From Rhodobacteraceae bacterium UBA6197 (GTDB lineage: Bacteria; Pseudomonadota; Alphaproteobacteria; Rhodobacterales; Rhodobacteraceae), in contig DISZ01000008.1 in the NCBI GenBank assembly GCA_002422085.1, positions 1-64,000 of the forward strand: a stretch of 64,000 nucleotides of DNA, read 5' to 3'. This document shows positions 18,634 to 25,799 of this stretch, piece by piece. A model generated the notes under the pieces. It ran no database searches, was not told where the DNA came from, and saw only the letters and a program-made list of their open reading frames with translations. Made by a program: the position numbers and the translations under genes. Position 1 is the first letter of the stretch. Each line of letters opens with the position of its first letter.

Positions 18634-20241
18634 GGCAAGGCAGCGGACGAGTGGTGGCGCGGGGCGGTAATCTACCAGATCTACCCGCGCAGCTTTCAGG
18701 ACGACAGCGGCGACGGCATCGGCGATCTGGCCGGGATCTTGCGCCGCCTGCCCCATGTCGCCAGCCTCGGGGTCGATGCGATCTGGATCTCGCCAGTGTT
18801 TCCCTCGCCGATGGCCGACATGGGCTACGATGTGGCGGATTACTGCGACATCGACCCGGTGTTTGGCACGCTGGCCGAGTTTGATGCGCTGGTCGCGCGC
18901 GCCCATGCGCTGGGGTTGAAAGTCATCATCGACCAGGTGCTCAGCCATTCCTCGGACCGCCACCCGTGGTTTGAAAACAGCCGCACGGGCGGCGACAAGT
19001 CCGACTGGTATGTCTGGGCCGATGCGCGCCCCGATGGCACGCCGCCGAACAACTGGCTGTCGGTCTTTGGCGGCCCGGCGTGGGAATGGGACGCCGGGCG
19101 GCGGCAGTATTACCTGCACAACTTTCTGCCCAGCCAGCCCGACCTGAACTATCACAGCCCGGCGGTGCAAGAGGCGGCGTTGGCGGTGCTGGAATTCTGG
19201 CTGGCGCGCGGCGTCGACGGGTTTCGACTGGATACGGTGAACTACTACACCCATGACGCCACCTTGCGCGACAACCCGCCCGCCGCCGACCCCGAGCCCG
19301 ACGGCCGCGCCCCCGCCAATACCTACGACATGCAAGACCACCTGCACGACAAGACCCAGCCCGCAAACCTCGTCTTTCTGGCCCGGATGCGCGCCCTGCT
19401 GGACCGCTACCCGGGCCGCTGTCTGATCGGCGAAGTCGGTGAACGTGACGACCGCGCGCTTGCGATCATGGCTGACTATACCTCGGGTGAAAACCATCTG
19501 CACATGGCCTACAGCTTTGCGATGCTGGGGCCGGACTACAGCCCGGCACATTTTCGCGCCTGCCTTGAGGGTTTCTTTGCTGCCGCCCCGGATGGCTGGC
19601 CCAGCTGGTCGTTTTCCAACCATGACGTGAACCGCCACGTCACCCGCTGGGCCGGGCATGGCACGCAAAACGCACTGGCGCGGCAGGCAGTCTCGGTTCT
19701 GGCCAGTTTCGAAGGCACGATCGGCCTTTATCAGGCCGAAGAACTGGGCCAGACCGAAACCGAGCTGAGCTATGACGAACTGACCGATCCGCCCGGCCTG
19801 CGGTTCTGGCCCGAAAACAAGGGCCGGGACGGCTGCCGCACACCGATGGTCTGGGATAGCACCCCGAACGCCGGATTCTCGCGCGTCAAACCCTGGTTGC
19901 CGGTCAAACCGCCGCAGGCCGCCCATGCGGTGACGCTGCAAGAGGCCAACCCGGCGTCGGTGCTGCATCACTACCGCCAGATGCTGGCGTTTCGCCGCAA
20001 CAGCCCGGTCCTGCGGCGCGGCACGACGCGGTTTCTGGATCTGCCCGCTCCGATCCTTGGATTCACCCGCGGCGAAGGGGCCGGCAGCCTCACCTGCCTG
20101 TTCAACCTTTCGCCAGACCCGACAGAGTGCACCGTTGCCCCCGGCCTCATCGCCACCGGCCCGCTTCTGGCCGCAACCCATGAAGGCACAACCGCCACAT
20201 TGGGGCCTAATGGCTGTCTCTGGCTGACACCGGCCCGCTGA
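18631..20241 (+). CDS. GH13 alpha-glucosidase / oligo-1,6-glucosidase
   Basis: Cytoplasmic glycoside hydrolase of 536 aa without a signal peptide. GH13 motifs are in order: VIIDQVLSHSSDRHPWF, the catalytic Asp in GFRLDTVNYYTHD, the Glu in LIGEVGERDD, and the third Asp in FSNHDVNRH. The pattern is that of alphaproteobacterial alpha-glucosidases acting on maltose, sucrose or isomalto-oligosaccharides; the exact substrate cannot be read from sequence. It is divergent from the glycogen operon and may process short glucans released by GlgX and GlgP (inference). The start could equally be the ATG at 18616, because the first 15 bases are duplicated. Confidence 0.92.
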   Translation: MGKAADEWWRGAVIYQIYPRSFQDDSGDGIGDLAGILRRLPHVASLGVDAIWISPVFPSPMADMGYDVADYCDIDPVFGTLAEFDALVARAHALGLKVIIDQVLSHSSDRHPWFENSRTGGDKSDWYVWADARPDGTPPNNWLSVFGGPAWEWDAGRRQYYLHNFLPSQPDLNYHSPAVQEAALAVLEFWLARGVDGFRLDTVNYYTHDATLRDNPPAADPEPDGRAPANTYDMQDHLHDKTQPANLVFLARMRALLDRYPGRCLIGEVGERDDRALAIMADYTSGENHLHMAYSFAMLGPDYSPAHFRACLEGFFAAAPDGWPSWSFSNHDVNRHVTRWAGHGTQNALARQAVSVLASFEGTIGLYQAEELGQTETELSYDELTDPPGLRFWPENKGRDGCRTPMVWDSTPNAGFSRVKPWLPVKPPQAAHAVTLQEANPASVLHHYRQMLAFRRNSPVLRRGTTRFLDLPAPILGFTRGEGAGSLTCLFNLSPDPTECTVAPGLIATGPLLAATHEGTTATLGPNGCLWLTPAR

Positions 20242-20316
20242 CCCTTCATCTTCGTCAAAATATCCTCGGGGGGCGCCGCTCATGCCATGAGCGGCTTGGG
20301 GGGCAGACAGCCCCCC
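20242..20316. repeat. Composite hairpin repeat between convergent GH13 and kinase genes
   Basis: Second copy of the element at 12478-12553. It has the same leader (CCTTCATCTTCG, AAAATATCC, G run). Its first hairpin is GCCGCTCAT-GCC-ATGAGCGGC (20275-20295), and its second hairpin (20298-20316) is identical to that of the other copy. The inner pairs of the first stem differ from the other copy on both arms and still pair, which argues for selection on structure. It starts immediately after the GH13 stop and probably ends that transcript. Confidence 0.8.
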
Positions 20317-20354
20317 TGCTTGGCTCAGACGTGGCCGCTCAAGGCCGCACCGCC

Positions 20355-21386
20355 TCAAACCTCGGGCAAGATCACCAGAAACCGGCTGCCCTGCCCCTTT
20401 TCGCTTTCGATCCGCAGCCGCCCGCGGTGCCGCGCGACGATGTGCTTGACGATCGCCAGCCCCAGCCCGGTGCCGCCTTGCTCGCGCGAGCGGTGCGAAT
20501 CGGCACGGTAGAACCGCTCGGTCAGCCGCGGCAGATGCAACGGCTCGATGCCCTCGCCCCGGTCGATCACCGCCACCTGAATCGCCGGGCCGCGCAACAC
20601 CGCTTCGTGCGGCAATCGGGTTACCCGCACGCGGACCTCGCCGCCCGAAGCACCATATTTCACCGCGTTCTCGATCAGGTTGTTGAACACCTGCGTCAAC
20701 TGATCGGCATCCGCCGGCACCAGGATCGGCCCGGCCTCGTCCTCAAGCCGAACCGTCACAGCCGCCGCTTCGCTCATCGGTCGCAGAGTCTGGATCGAGG
20801 CCTTGACCACCGCCACCACATCCACCTTGGTCGTGGGGCGGCGGCGCTCTTCGGCTTCGACACGGCTCAGCGACAACAGATCGCCGACCAGCCGGTTCAT
20901 CCGCCCCGCCTCGCGTTCCATGATCGCCAGAAACCGCTCGCGGGCGACCGGATCATCCTTGGCTGCCCCGCGCAGCGTTTCCACAAACCCCATCAGCGCG
21001 GTCAGCGGAGTGCGCAACTCGTGGCTGACATTGGCGACGAAATCCCGGCGCATCGCCTCGGCCTCTTCCAACGCGGTGATGTCTTCAAAGACCAGCATCA
21101 CCAGCCCCTCCGGCAGCAGCGAACAGGCCACCATCGCCACCATGTCGCGGCGCGGTGCGGCGATCACCACCCGCACCGAACTGGCCTGCCCCTCCCGGAA
21201 CGCCGAATCGACCGCCGCCCCCAGTTGCGGCTGGCGCAACACCGTCACATAGGGTCGCCCCACCGCGAAATCCGAAAAAACCCCTCGTGCGGCCCGGTTG
21301 CCGGCCAGGATTCGCTCTTGGGTATCGACGATCAGGACCGGCATCGGCACCGCGTCCAGCATCGTTTCGGTCGCAATATCGATCAT
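20355..21386 (-). CDS. PhoR-like sensor histidine kinase
   Basis: A 343-aa kinase with an N-terminal PAS domain (about residues 5-105). The HisKA domain has the phospho-acceptor His in FVANVSHELRTPLTAL, and the HATPase domain shows NLIENAVKYG, DRGEGIEP and GGTGLGLAIVKHIVARH. This is the arrangement of the PhoR/PhoB phosphate-sensing family, but there is no clear membrane segment, so it may act as a soluble or complex-bound kinase. No pst, phoU or phoB gene is adjacent on this side. The next gene upstream is an unknown divergent protein. The ATG at 21386 has GGGG upstream. Confidence 0.85.
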   Translation of the reverse strand: MIDIATETMLDAVPMPVLIVDTQERILAGNRAARGVFSDFAVGRPYVTVLRQPQLGAAVDSAFREGQASSVRVVIAAPRRDMVAMVACSLLPEGLVMLVFEDITALEEAEAMRRDFVANVSHELRTPLTALMGFVETLRGAAKDDPVARERFLAIMEREAGRMNRLVGDLLSLSRVEAEERRRPTTKVDVVAVVKASIQTLRPMSEAAAVTVRLEDEAGPILVPADADQLTQVFNNLIENAVKYGASGGEVRVRVTRLPHEAVLRGPAIQVAVIDRGEGIEPLHLPRLTERFYRADSHRSREQGGTGLGLAIVKHIVARHRGRLRIESEKGQGSRFLVILPEV

Positions 21387-21579
21387 CGTTGCCCCAAATC
21401 ATCAAATCCTTCGCAACTGTGACAAATATCCCCGTCAAGTAAACAGTGCGTGGAAAAATCCTTGTTCCAGATTTCTTCCAAAGCTAAACCTAAAGGTGTA
21501 ACCCGTGCCGTTTACATGTACTAATTGGGGGGTGGCTGGGCTTGTCTCATGCCTTGAAACAGAGCTGACGAAACAAGCA

Positions 21580-21969
21580 ATGCCAAACGATCTGATCGGA
21601 TCTCCACGCGCCGTAGCCTTGGCTTTCAAATCATTGGCCAAGCGCCGAATTCTGGTCATTGATCCCTGCGAAGACCTGCCCGCGATCCTGCGCGGCACGA
21701 CCGGCGCCTCGCTGAGCGTGGCGACCCTGACGTCCTTGACCTGGGACATGCTGAACCGGACCCAGCCCGAGATCGTTCTGGCACCGCTGGTGACCAATGC
21801 CTTCGACATCATCGACGTCGGTCGAAGACTGATGCAACTGGGTTACACTGGTGCGCTGCGGGCATTCTGCCAACCGGTGCCGAATCGCCACCTGATCCGG
21901 TCAGAGGTGCAGAGCGCCTGCCACCTGCTTGATTTCGATCTGCTCGAGGTCACAGCGCCGCACAATTAG
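21580..21969 (+). CDS. Hypothetical protein with receiver-like fold
   Basis: I do not recognise this 129-aa protein. After about 25 residues the pattern RRILVIDPCEDLP, then EIVLAPLVTNAFDIIDVGRRL, then GALRAFCQPV resembles the beta-alpha order of a response-regulator receiver. The position that would hold the phospho-Asp region reads LAPL, so it would be a degenerate, non-phosphorylated version. The start is uncertain: ATG at 21580 gives MPNDLIGSPRAV, while a GTG at 21505 with AAAGG upstream would add 25 cysteine-containing residues. It is divergent from the PhoR-like kinase and convergent with iolB, with 6 bases between stops. Confidence 0.6.
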   Translation: MPNDLIGSPRAVALAFKSLAKRRILVIDPCEDLPAILRGTTGASLSVATLTSLTWDMLNRTQPEIVLAPLVTNAFDIIDVGRRLMQLGYTGALRAFCQPVPNRHLIRSEVQSACHLLDFDLLEVTAPHN

Positions 21970-21975
21970 GCGGGC

Positions 21976-22791
21976 TCAGGACTGCGGATTGTCGCGCCGA
22001 TAGATCCAGTCGTGGTCCGGGTGGTTGGCAAAGCGCCATTTGCGCAGCGGACCGGCCATGACGTTCAGATAATACATCTCATAGCCATAAGGCACGCCGC
22101 AGGGATGATGCCCCTTGGGAACCAGGACCACATCATGGTTGCAAACCGCCATCGTCTCGTCCAGTGACCCATCCTCGGAAAAGACCCGCTGGATGCCATA
22201 GCCCTGCGTCGGGTTCAGCCGATGGTAATAGCTTTCCTCCAGATAGGTGATCCGCGGAAAATCATCCTCGTCATGGCGATGCGGCGGATAGCTCGACCAA
22301 TTCCCGGAAGGGGTGAACACCTCGGTCACCAGCAGGCTATCGGCGTAGTCTTCGTTCTCCATGGCGATATTGTTGATCTGGCGCAGGTTCGCGCCCTGCC
22401 CGCGATCGGTCAGCGTGATCCCCTCGGGCCCGATCCGGCGCGCGCCATGGCCGCCCTTGCCCGGCGCCGAACAGACCGCCAGCGTCAGATCGCTGGTCGC
22501 CGTGGCGCTCCAGTCACTGCCATTGGGCACATAAAGACAATGCGGCGGGGTCTTTTCAAAGACGTCCAGCCGGTCGCCGATCTCGCCCCAGTCCTGCCCG
22601 GCGGCACGCAACTGCGCGCGCCCCTCGACCAGCACGAGGATCACTTCGCGCCCGCCGGTGGCCTCGGCCACGGTCTCGCCGGGCGCCAGACGATAAAGCC
22701 CAAAGCCGACATAGCCCCAGCCGGCGCTTTCGGGGGTGACGTCATGCACCTTGCCATGGGTGCCCTTGGGGTGGATCAACAACCGGCTCAT
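21976..22791 (-). CDS. iolB: 5-deoxy-glucuronate isomerase
   Basis: Converts 5-deoxy-D-glucuronate to 2-deoxy-5-keto-D-gluconate in myo-inositol breakdown. The 271-aa protein is a double cupin of the KduI/IolB family. The metal-binding His and Glu residues are in YPPHRHDEDDFPRITYLEE, and the family C-terminal segment is PKGHHPCGVPYGYEMYYLNVMAGP. The ATG at 22791 has an AGGAGG site that overlaps the stop of the small upstream ORF, indicating coupling. It is the last gene of the iol operon. Confidence 0.96.
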   Translation of the reverse strand: MSRLLIHPKGTHGKVHDVTPESAGWGYVGFGLYRLAPGETVAEATGGREVILVLVEGRAQLRAAGQDWGEIGDRLDVFEKTPPHCLYVPNGSDWSATATSDLTLAVCSAPGKGGHGARRIGPEGITLTDRGQGANLRQINNIAMENEDYADSLLVTEVFTPSGNWSSYPPHRHDEDDFPRITYLEESYYHRLNPTQGYGIQRVFSEDGSLDETMAVCNHDVVLVPKGHHPCGVPYGYEMYYLNVMAGPLRKWRFANHPDHDWIYRRDNPQS

Positions 22792-22800
22792 CGGCGCCTC

Positions 22801-22980
22801 CTATCGAATGTCAGACAGAAACAGCCGCCGAAACAGGAACCCGCCAAGAATCGTCAGCCCGGCACCGGGAAAGACCCAGCCGGTGGCAAAGGCCCCGGCC
22901 CCCGCGATCAGCGGCACGGCAACCACCAAAAGCCGCACCAGGAGGGGTTGGAAGATCGGGTGCTGCGGGTCAATCCACAT
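22801..22980 (-). CDS. Small membrane protein inside the iol operon
   Basis: A 59-aa ORF (MWIDPQHPIFQPLLVRL...) between iolE and iolB. After a short polar N-terminus it is hydrophobic, with two likely membrane segments (about residues 13-33 and 35-52) separated by a Gly/Pro-containing turn, and it ends FRRLFLSDIR. The ATG at 22980 has AAAGG upstream. Its stop overlaps the iolB ribosome site, and iolE ends 16 bases before its start. Size, composition and tight packing support a real gene. I recognise no family. A role as an accessory to an inositol transporter or as a membrane anchor is only a guess. Confidence 0.65.
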   Translation of the reverse strand: MWIDPQHPIFQPLLVRLLVVAVPLIAGAGAFATGWVFPGAGLTILGGFLFRRLFLSDIR

Positions 22981-22996
22981 CGGCAAAGCCTTTCGT

Positions 22997-23896
22997 TCAG
23001 GCGCGGTCCAGCCCCGCCTCGGTTGCCATGGCCTTCAACGCGCGCAACCCCATGCCCTGATAATAAAGCGGATTGCGCGCGGCGGGGTCCTGCTCGGCCT
23101 CGATCACCAGCCAGCCGGAATAGCCATGCTCTGCCGCGATCTTCAACACGGGCGCAAAGTCAACGCAACCCTCCGGGTCGCCCGGCACCGTAAAGACACC
23201 CCGCCGCACACCTTCCAGAAACGACAGGGCCCGGTCGCGCACCTCGGCCATCACCTCGGGGCGGATGTTCTTGCAGTGAATGTGGCGCACCCGCCCCATG
23301 TGCCGCGCCGCAACCGCTGCCGGATCACCGCCGCCAAATGTGCAATGCCCGGTATCCAGCAGCAGATGCGTGTGCGGCCCCGTCATCGCCATCAGGCGGT
23401 CGATCTCGGCCTCGGTTTCGATCACCGTTCCCATGTGGTGGTGGTAAACCAGCGTCACCCCCTGTGCGGCGGCAAAGGCGGCCAGCGCCTCGATCCCGGC
23501 GGTAAACCGCGGCCAGTCGTCCTCGGTCATCACTGGCCGGTCGTTCACCGGCACCGCATCCTTGCCATGCACGGTATTGGAACATTCGCAGGTGATGATC
23601 CGGTCCGACCCGGCCGCCTTGAGCAGGTCGATGAACGGCTGCATCGCCGCTTTTTCCGTCTCGACATCATTGACCAGCAGATGGGTGCTGTGCCACCCCG
23701 AGACAAAACGCAGCCCATAGTCGGCCAGCACCGCCTTCAGCGCGCCCCCCGCATCGGGCATCTTGTGGCCCTTTTCGATACCGTCGAATCCGATCGTGCG
23801 GCAATCCGCCAGACAGGCCTCGAGCGTGATTTCTGCGCCGATGCTTTGATCGTCGTCATTCGACCATGCAATCGGGTTCGTGCCATAAAATATCAT
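22997..23896 (-). CDS. iolE: Inosose dehydratase
   Basis: Dehydrates scyllo-inosose (2-keto-myo-inositol) to a diketo compound in inositol breakdown. The 299-aa protein is a xylose-isomerase-like TIM barrel. Metal-ligand and active-site regions are seen in VYHHHMGTVIETEAEID, LLLDTGHCTFGGGDP and HIHCKNIRPEV. I chose the ATG at 23896 (MIFYGTNPIAWSNDDD), which matches the family N-terminus and has AGAGGG upstream. It is separated from iolD by 76 bases that hold a short hairpin repeat. Confidence 0.95.
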   Translation of the reverse strand: MIFYGTNPIAWSNDDDQSIGAEITLEACLADCRTIGFDGIEKGHKMPDAGGALKAVLADYGLRFVSGWHSTHLLVNDVETEKAAMQPFIDLLKAAGSDRIITCECSNTVHGKDAVPVNDRPVMTEDDWPRFTAGIEALAAFAAAQGVTLVYHHHMGTVIETEAEIDRLMAMTGPHTHLLLDTGHCTFGGGDPAAVAARHMGRVRHIHCKNIRPEVMAEVRDRALSFLEGVRRGVFTVPGDPEGCVDFAPVLKIAAEHGYSGWLVIEAEQDPAARNPLYYQGMGLRALKAMATEAGLDRA

Positions 23897-23910
23897 CGTC
23901 GCCCTCTTGT

Positions 23911-23968
23911 TCACCTTCGACCAAATATCCCGGGGGAGTCCGCAAGGACGGGGGCAGCGCCCCTGCCC
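23911..23968. repeat. Short hairpin repeat between iolD and iolE
   Basis: A degenerate member of the family at 12478 and 20242. A TTCG...AAATATCC leader with a G run is followed by GTCC-GCAA-GGAC (23938-23949) and GGGGC-AGC-GCCCC (23951-23963). It lies within an operon, so it may adjust the relative amounts of IolD and IolE more than end transcription. Confidence 0.6.
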
Positions 23969-23972
23969 GATA

Positions 23973-25799
23973 TCAGTCAAACGCACGTTGCTGTCTTGTC
24001 ATCTCGTCATATCTCGCGCGCGCTCGAACGAGGCGGTCCGGGCCGCCCACTTCGGGCACCGCCACATCCCACCAGCTGCCACCCGCGCCCGTGCCCGCAC
24101 CGGCATCGGTGTCAATCACGATGACACTGGGAACCTGGCGCCCTCTGGACGCGCGAAGTTCATCTTCCAATTCACGGATATCGCGAACTTTTACCGAAAA
24201 GGCCCCCATCGCGCGCGCATGCGCCGCAAAGTCGATCTCGGGAAAGTTCACATGCTGGCTTTGCGCATAGAGATTGTTGAACGGCGCGCCGCCGGATGCG
24301 ATCTGAAGCCGGTTGATGCAGCCAAAGCCGCGGTTGTCGGTCAACACCACGGTAAAGGGCACCGCGCGCATCACCGCCGTCGCCAGTTCCGAGTTGGCCA
24401 TCATGTAGCTGCCATCGCCAATGAAACAGATCACCTCTTTTTCCGGCGCGGCCAGCTTGATCCCCATCGCGCCCGCGATCTCATAACCCATGCAGCTGTA
24501 GCCATATTCCATGTGATAGCCGCCCTTGGCCGCATCCCACAGGGTCTGCAGCGCACCGGGCATCGTGCCCGCCGCGCACATCACCAGCGTGTTGGCGTCG
24601 GCCTGCCGCTGAACGGCGCCGATCACCTGCGCATCGGTCGGCAGACCGGCACCATCGGGCGCCGCCTTGACCACTGCGGTGCGCTCAAACCAGGCCTCGC
24701 GCAGACCTGCATCCGGCGCAGTGAACTTGTGCGATTCAAGTGCTGAACCAATACGTTCCAAGGTGATCTTCGCGTCAGATACCAAACCAATGGCACCGTG
24801 TTTTGCCGCGTCATATCCCGCAAGGTTGATCGAGACCAGACGCCGCGCGGGGTTTTGAAACAACGCCCAGGACCCGGTGGTGAAATCCTGGAATCGCGTT
24901 CCCACACCGATCACCAGATCGGCCTTGGCGCAGATTTCATTGGCGCAGTCCGATCCGGTCACGCCGGGGCTGCCAAAATTGAGCGGATGACGCCAATCCA
25001 GCGCCCCCTTGCCCGCCTGTGTCTCGACCACCGGAATGTCATGCGCGCGGGCAAGATCCGCCAGCACCTCATCGGCGCCCGAATAGAGCACACCTCCACC
25101 CGACACGATCACCGGGCGTTTAGCGGCACGAAGCGCGCCAATCACTTCGGCCAGTTCCCGCGCATCCGGTTCGGGGCGGCGGATATGCCAGACCTTGGGC
25201 GTAAAGAACGCCTCAGGGAAGTCATGGGCCTCGGCCTGCACATCCTGGCAAAAGGCAAGAACCGCCGGCCCGCAATTGGCCGGATCGGTCATCACCTGTA
25301 GCGCGCGTGGCAGCGCCGTCAACAGATGCTCGGGGCGGGAAATGCGGTCGAAATAACGGCTTACCGGGCGAAAGCAATCATTCACGCTAACGGTGCCATC
25401 CTCAAAATCCTCGATCTGCTGCAACACCGGGTCGGGGCGCCGGTTGGCAAAGACATCGCCGGCAATCAGCAAGACCGGCAGCCGGTTCACATGCGCCAGC
25501 GCCGCCGCCGTTACCATATTCGTGGCCCCCGGCCCGATCGAAGAGGTCACTGCCAATGCGCGTTTGCGCCGCTTGGTCTTGGCATAGGCGATCGCGGCAT
25601 GGGCCATCGTCTGTTCGTTCTGCCCGCGCCAGGTGGGCAGTGCCGCGCCGATGCCGTGCAACGCCTCGCCAAGGCCGGCGACGTTGCCATGGCCAAAAAT
25701 CGCCCAGACGCCCTCGATGAAGCGTTCGCCCTCGGGTGTCATTTGCACCGAAAGCCAGCGCACCATGGCCTGCGCGGCGGTCAGCCGGATCGTGCTCAT
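23973..25799 (-). CDS. iolD: 3D-(3,5/4)-trihydroxycyclohexane-1,2-dione acylhydrolase
   Basis: Thiamine-diphosphate-dependent ring-opening hydrolase of inositol catabolism. It has 608 aa in the acetolactate synthase fold: an N-terminal TPP-binding domain with the catalytic Glu region, a central domain (ANGRKPVIVSGGG-like segment around residues 225-235), and a C-terminal TPP domain with CFIGDGSYMMANSELATA. The ATG at 25799 (MSTIRLTAAQAM) overlaps the iolC stop as ATGA. The family length is about 610-640 aa, so it is complete. Confidence 0.96.
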   Translation of the reverse strand: MSTIRLTAAQAMVRWLSVQMTPEGERFIEGVWAIFGHGNVAGLGEALHGIGAALPTWRGQNEQTMAHAAIAYAKTKRRKRALAVTSSIGPGATNMVTAAALAHVNRLPVLLIAGDVFANRRPDPVLQQIEDFEDGTVSVNDCFRPVSRYFDRISRPEHLLTALPRALQVMTDPANCGPAVLAFCQDVQAEAHDFPEAFFTPKVWHIRRPEPDARELAEVIGALRAAKRPVIVSGGGVLYSGADEVLADLARAHDIPVVETQAGKGALDWRHPLNFGSPGVTGSDCANEICAKADLVIGVGTRFQDFTTGSWALFQNPARRLVSINLAGYDAAKHGAIGLVSDAKITLERIGSALESHKFTAPDAGLREAWFERTAVVKAAPDGAGLPTDAQVIGAVQRQADANTLVMCAAGTMPGALQTLWDAAKGGYHMEYGYSCMGYEIAGAMGIKLAAPEKEVICFIGDGSYMMANSELATAVMRAVPFTVVLTDNRGFGCINRLQIASGGAPFNNLYAQSQHVNFPEIDFAAHARAMGAFSVKVRDIRELEDELRASRGRQVPSVIVIDTDAGAGTGAGGSWWDVAVPEVGGPDRLVRARARYDEMTRQQRAFD

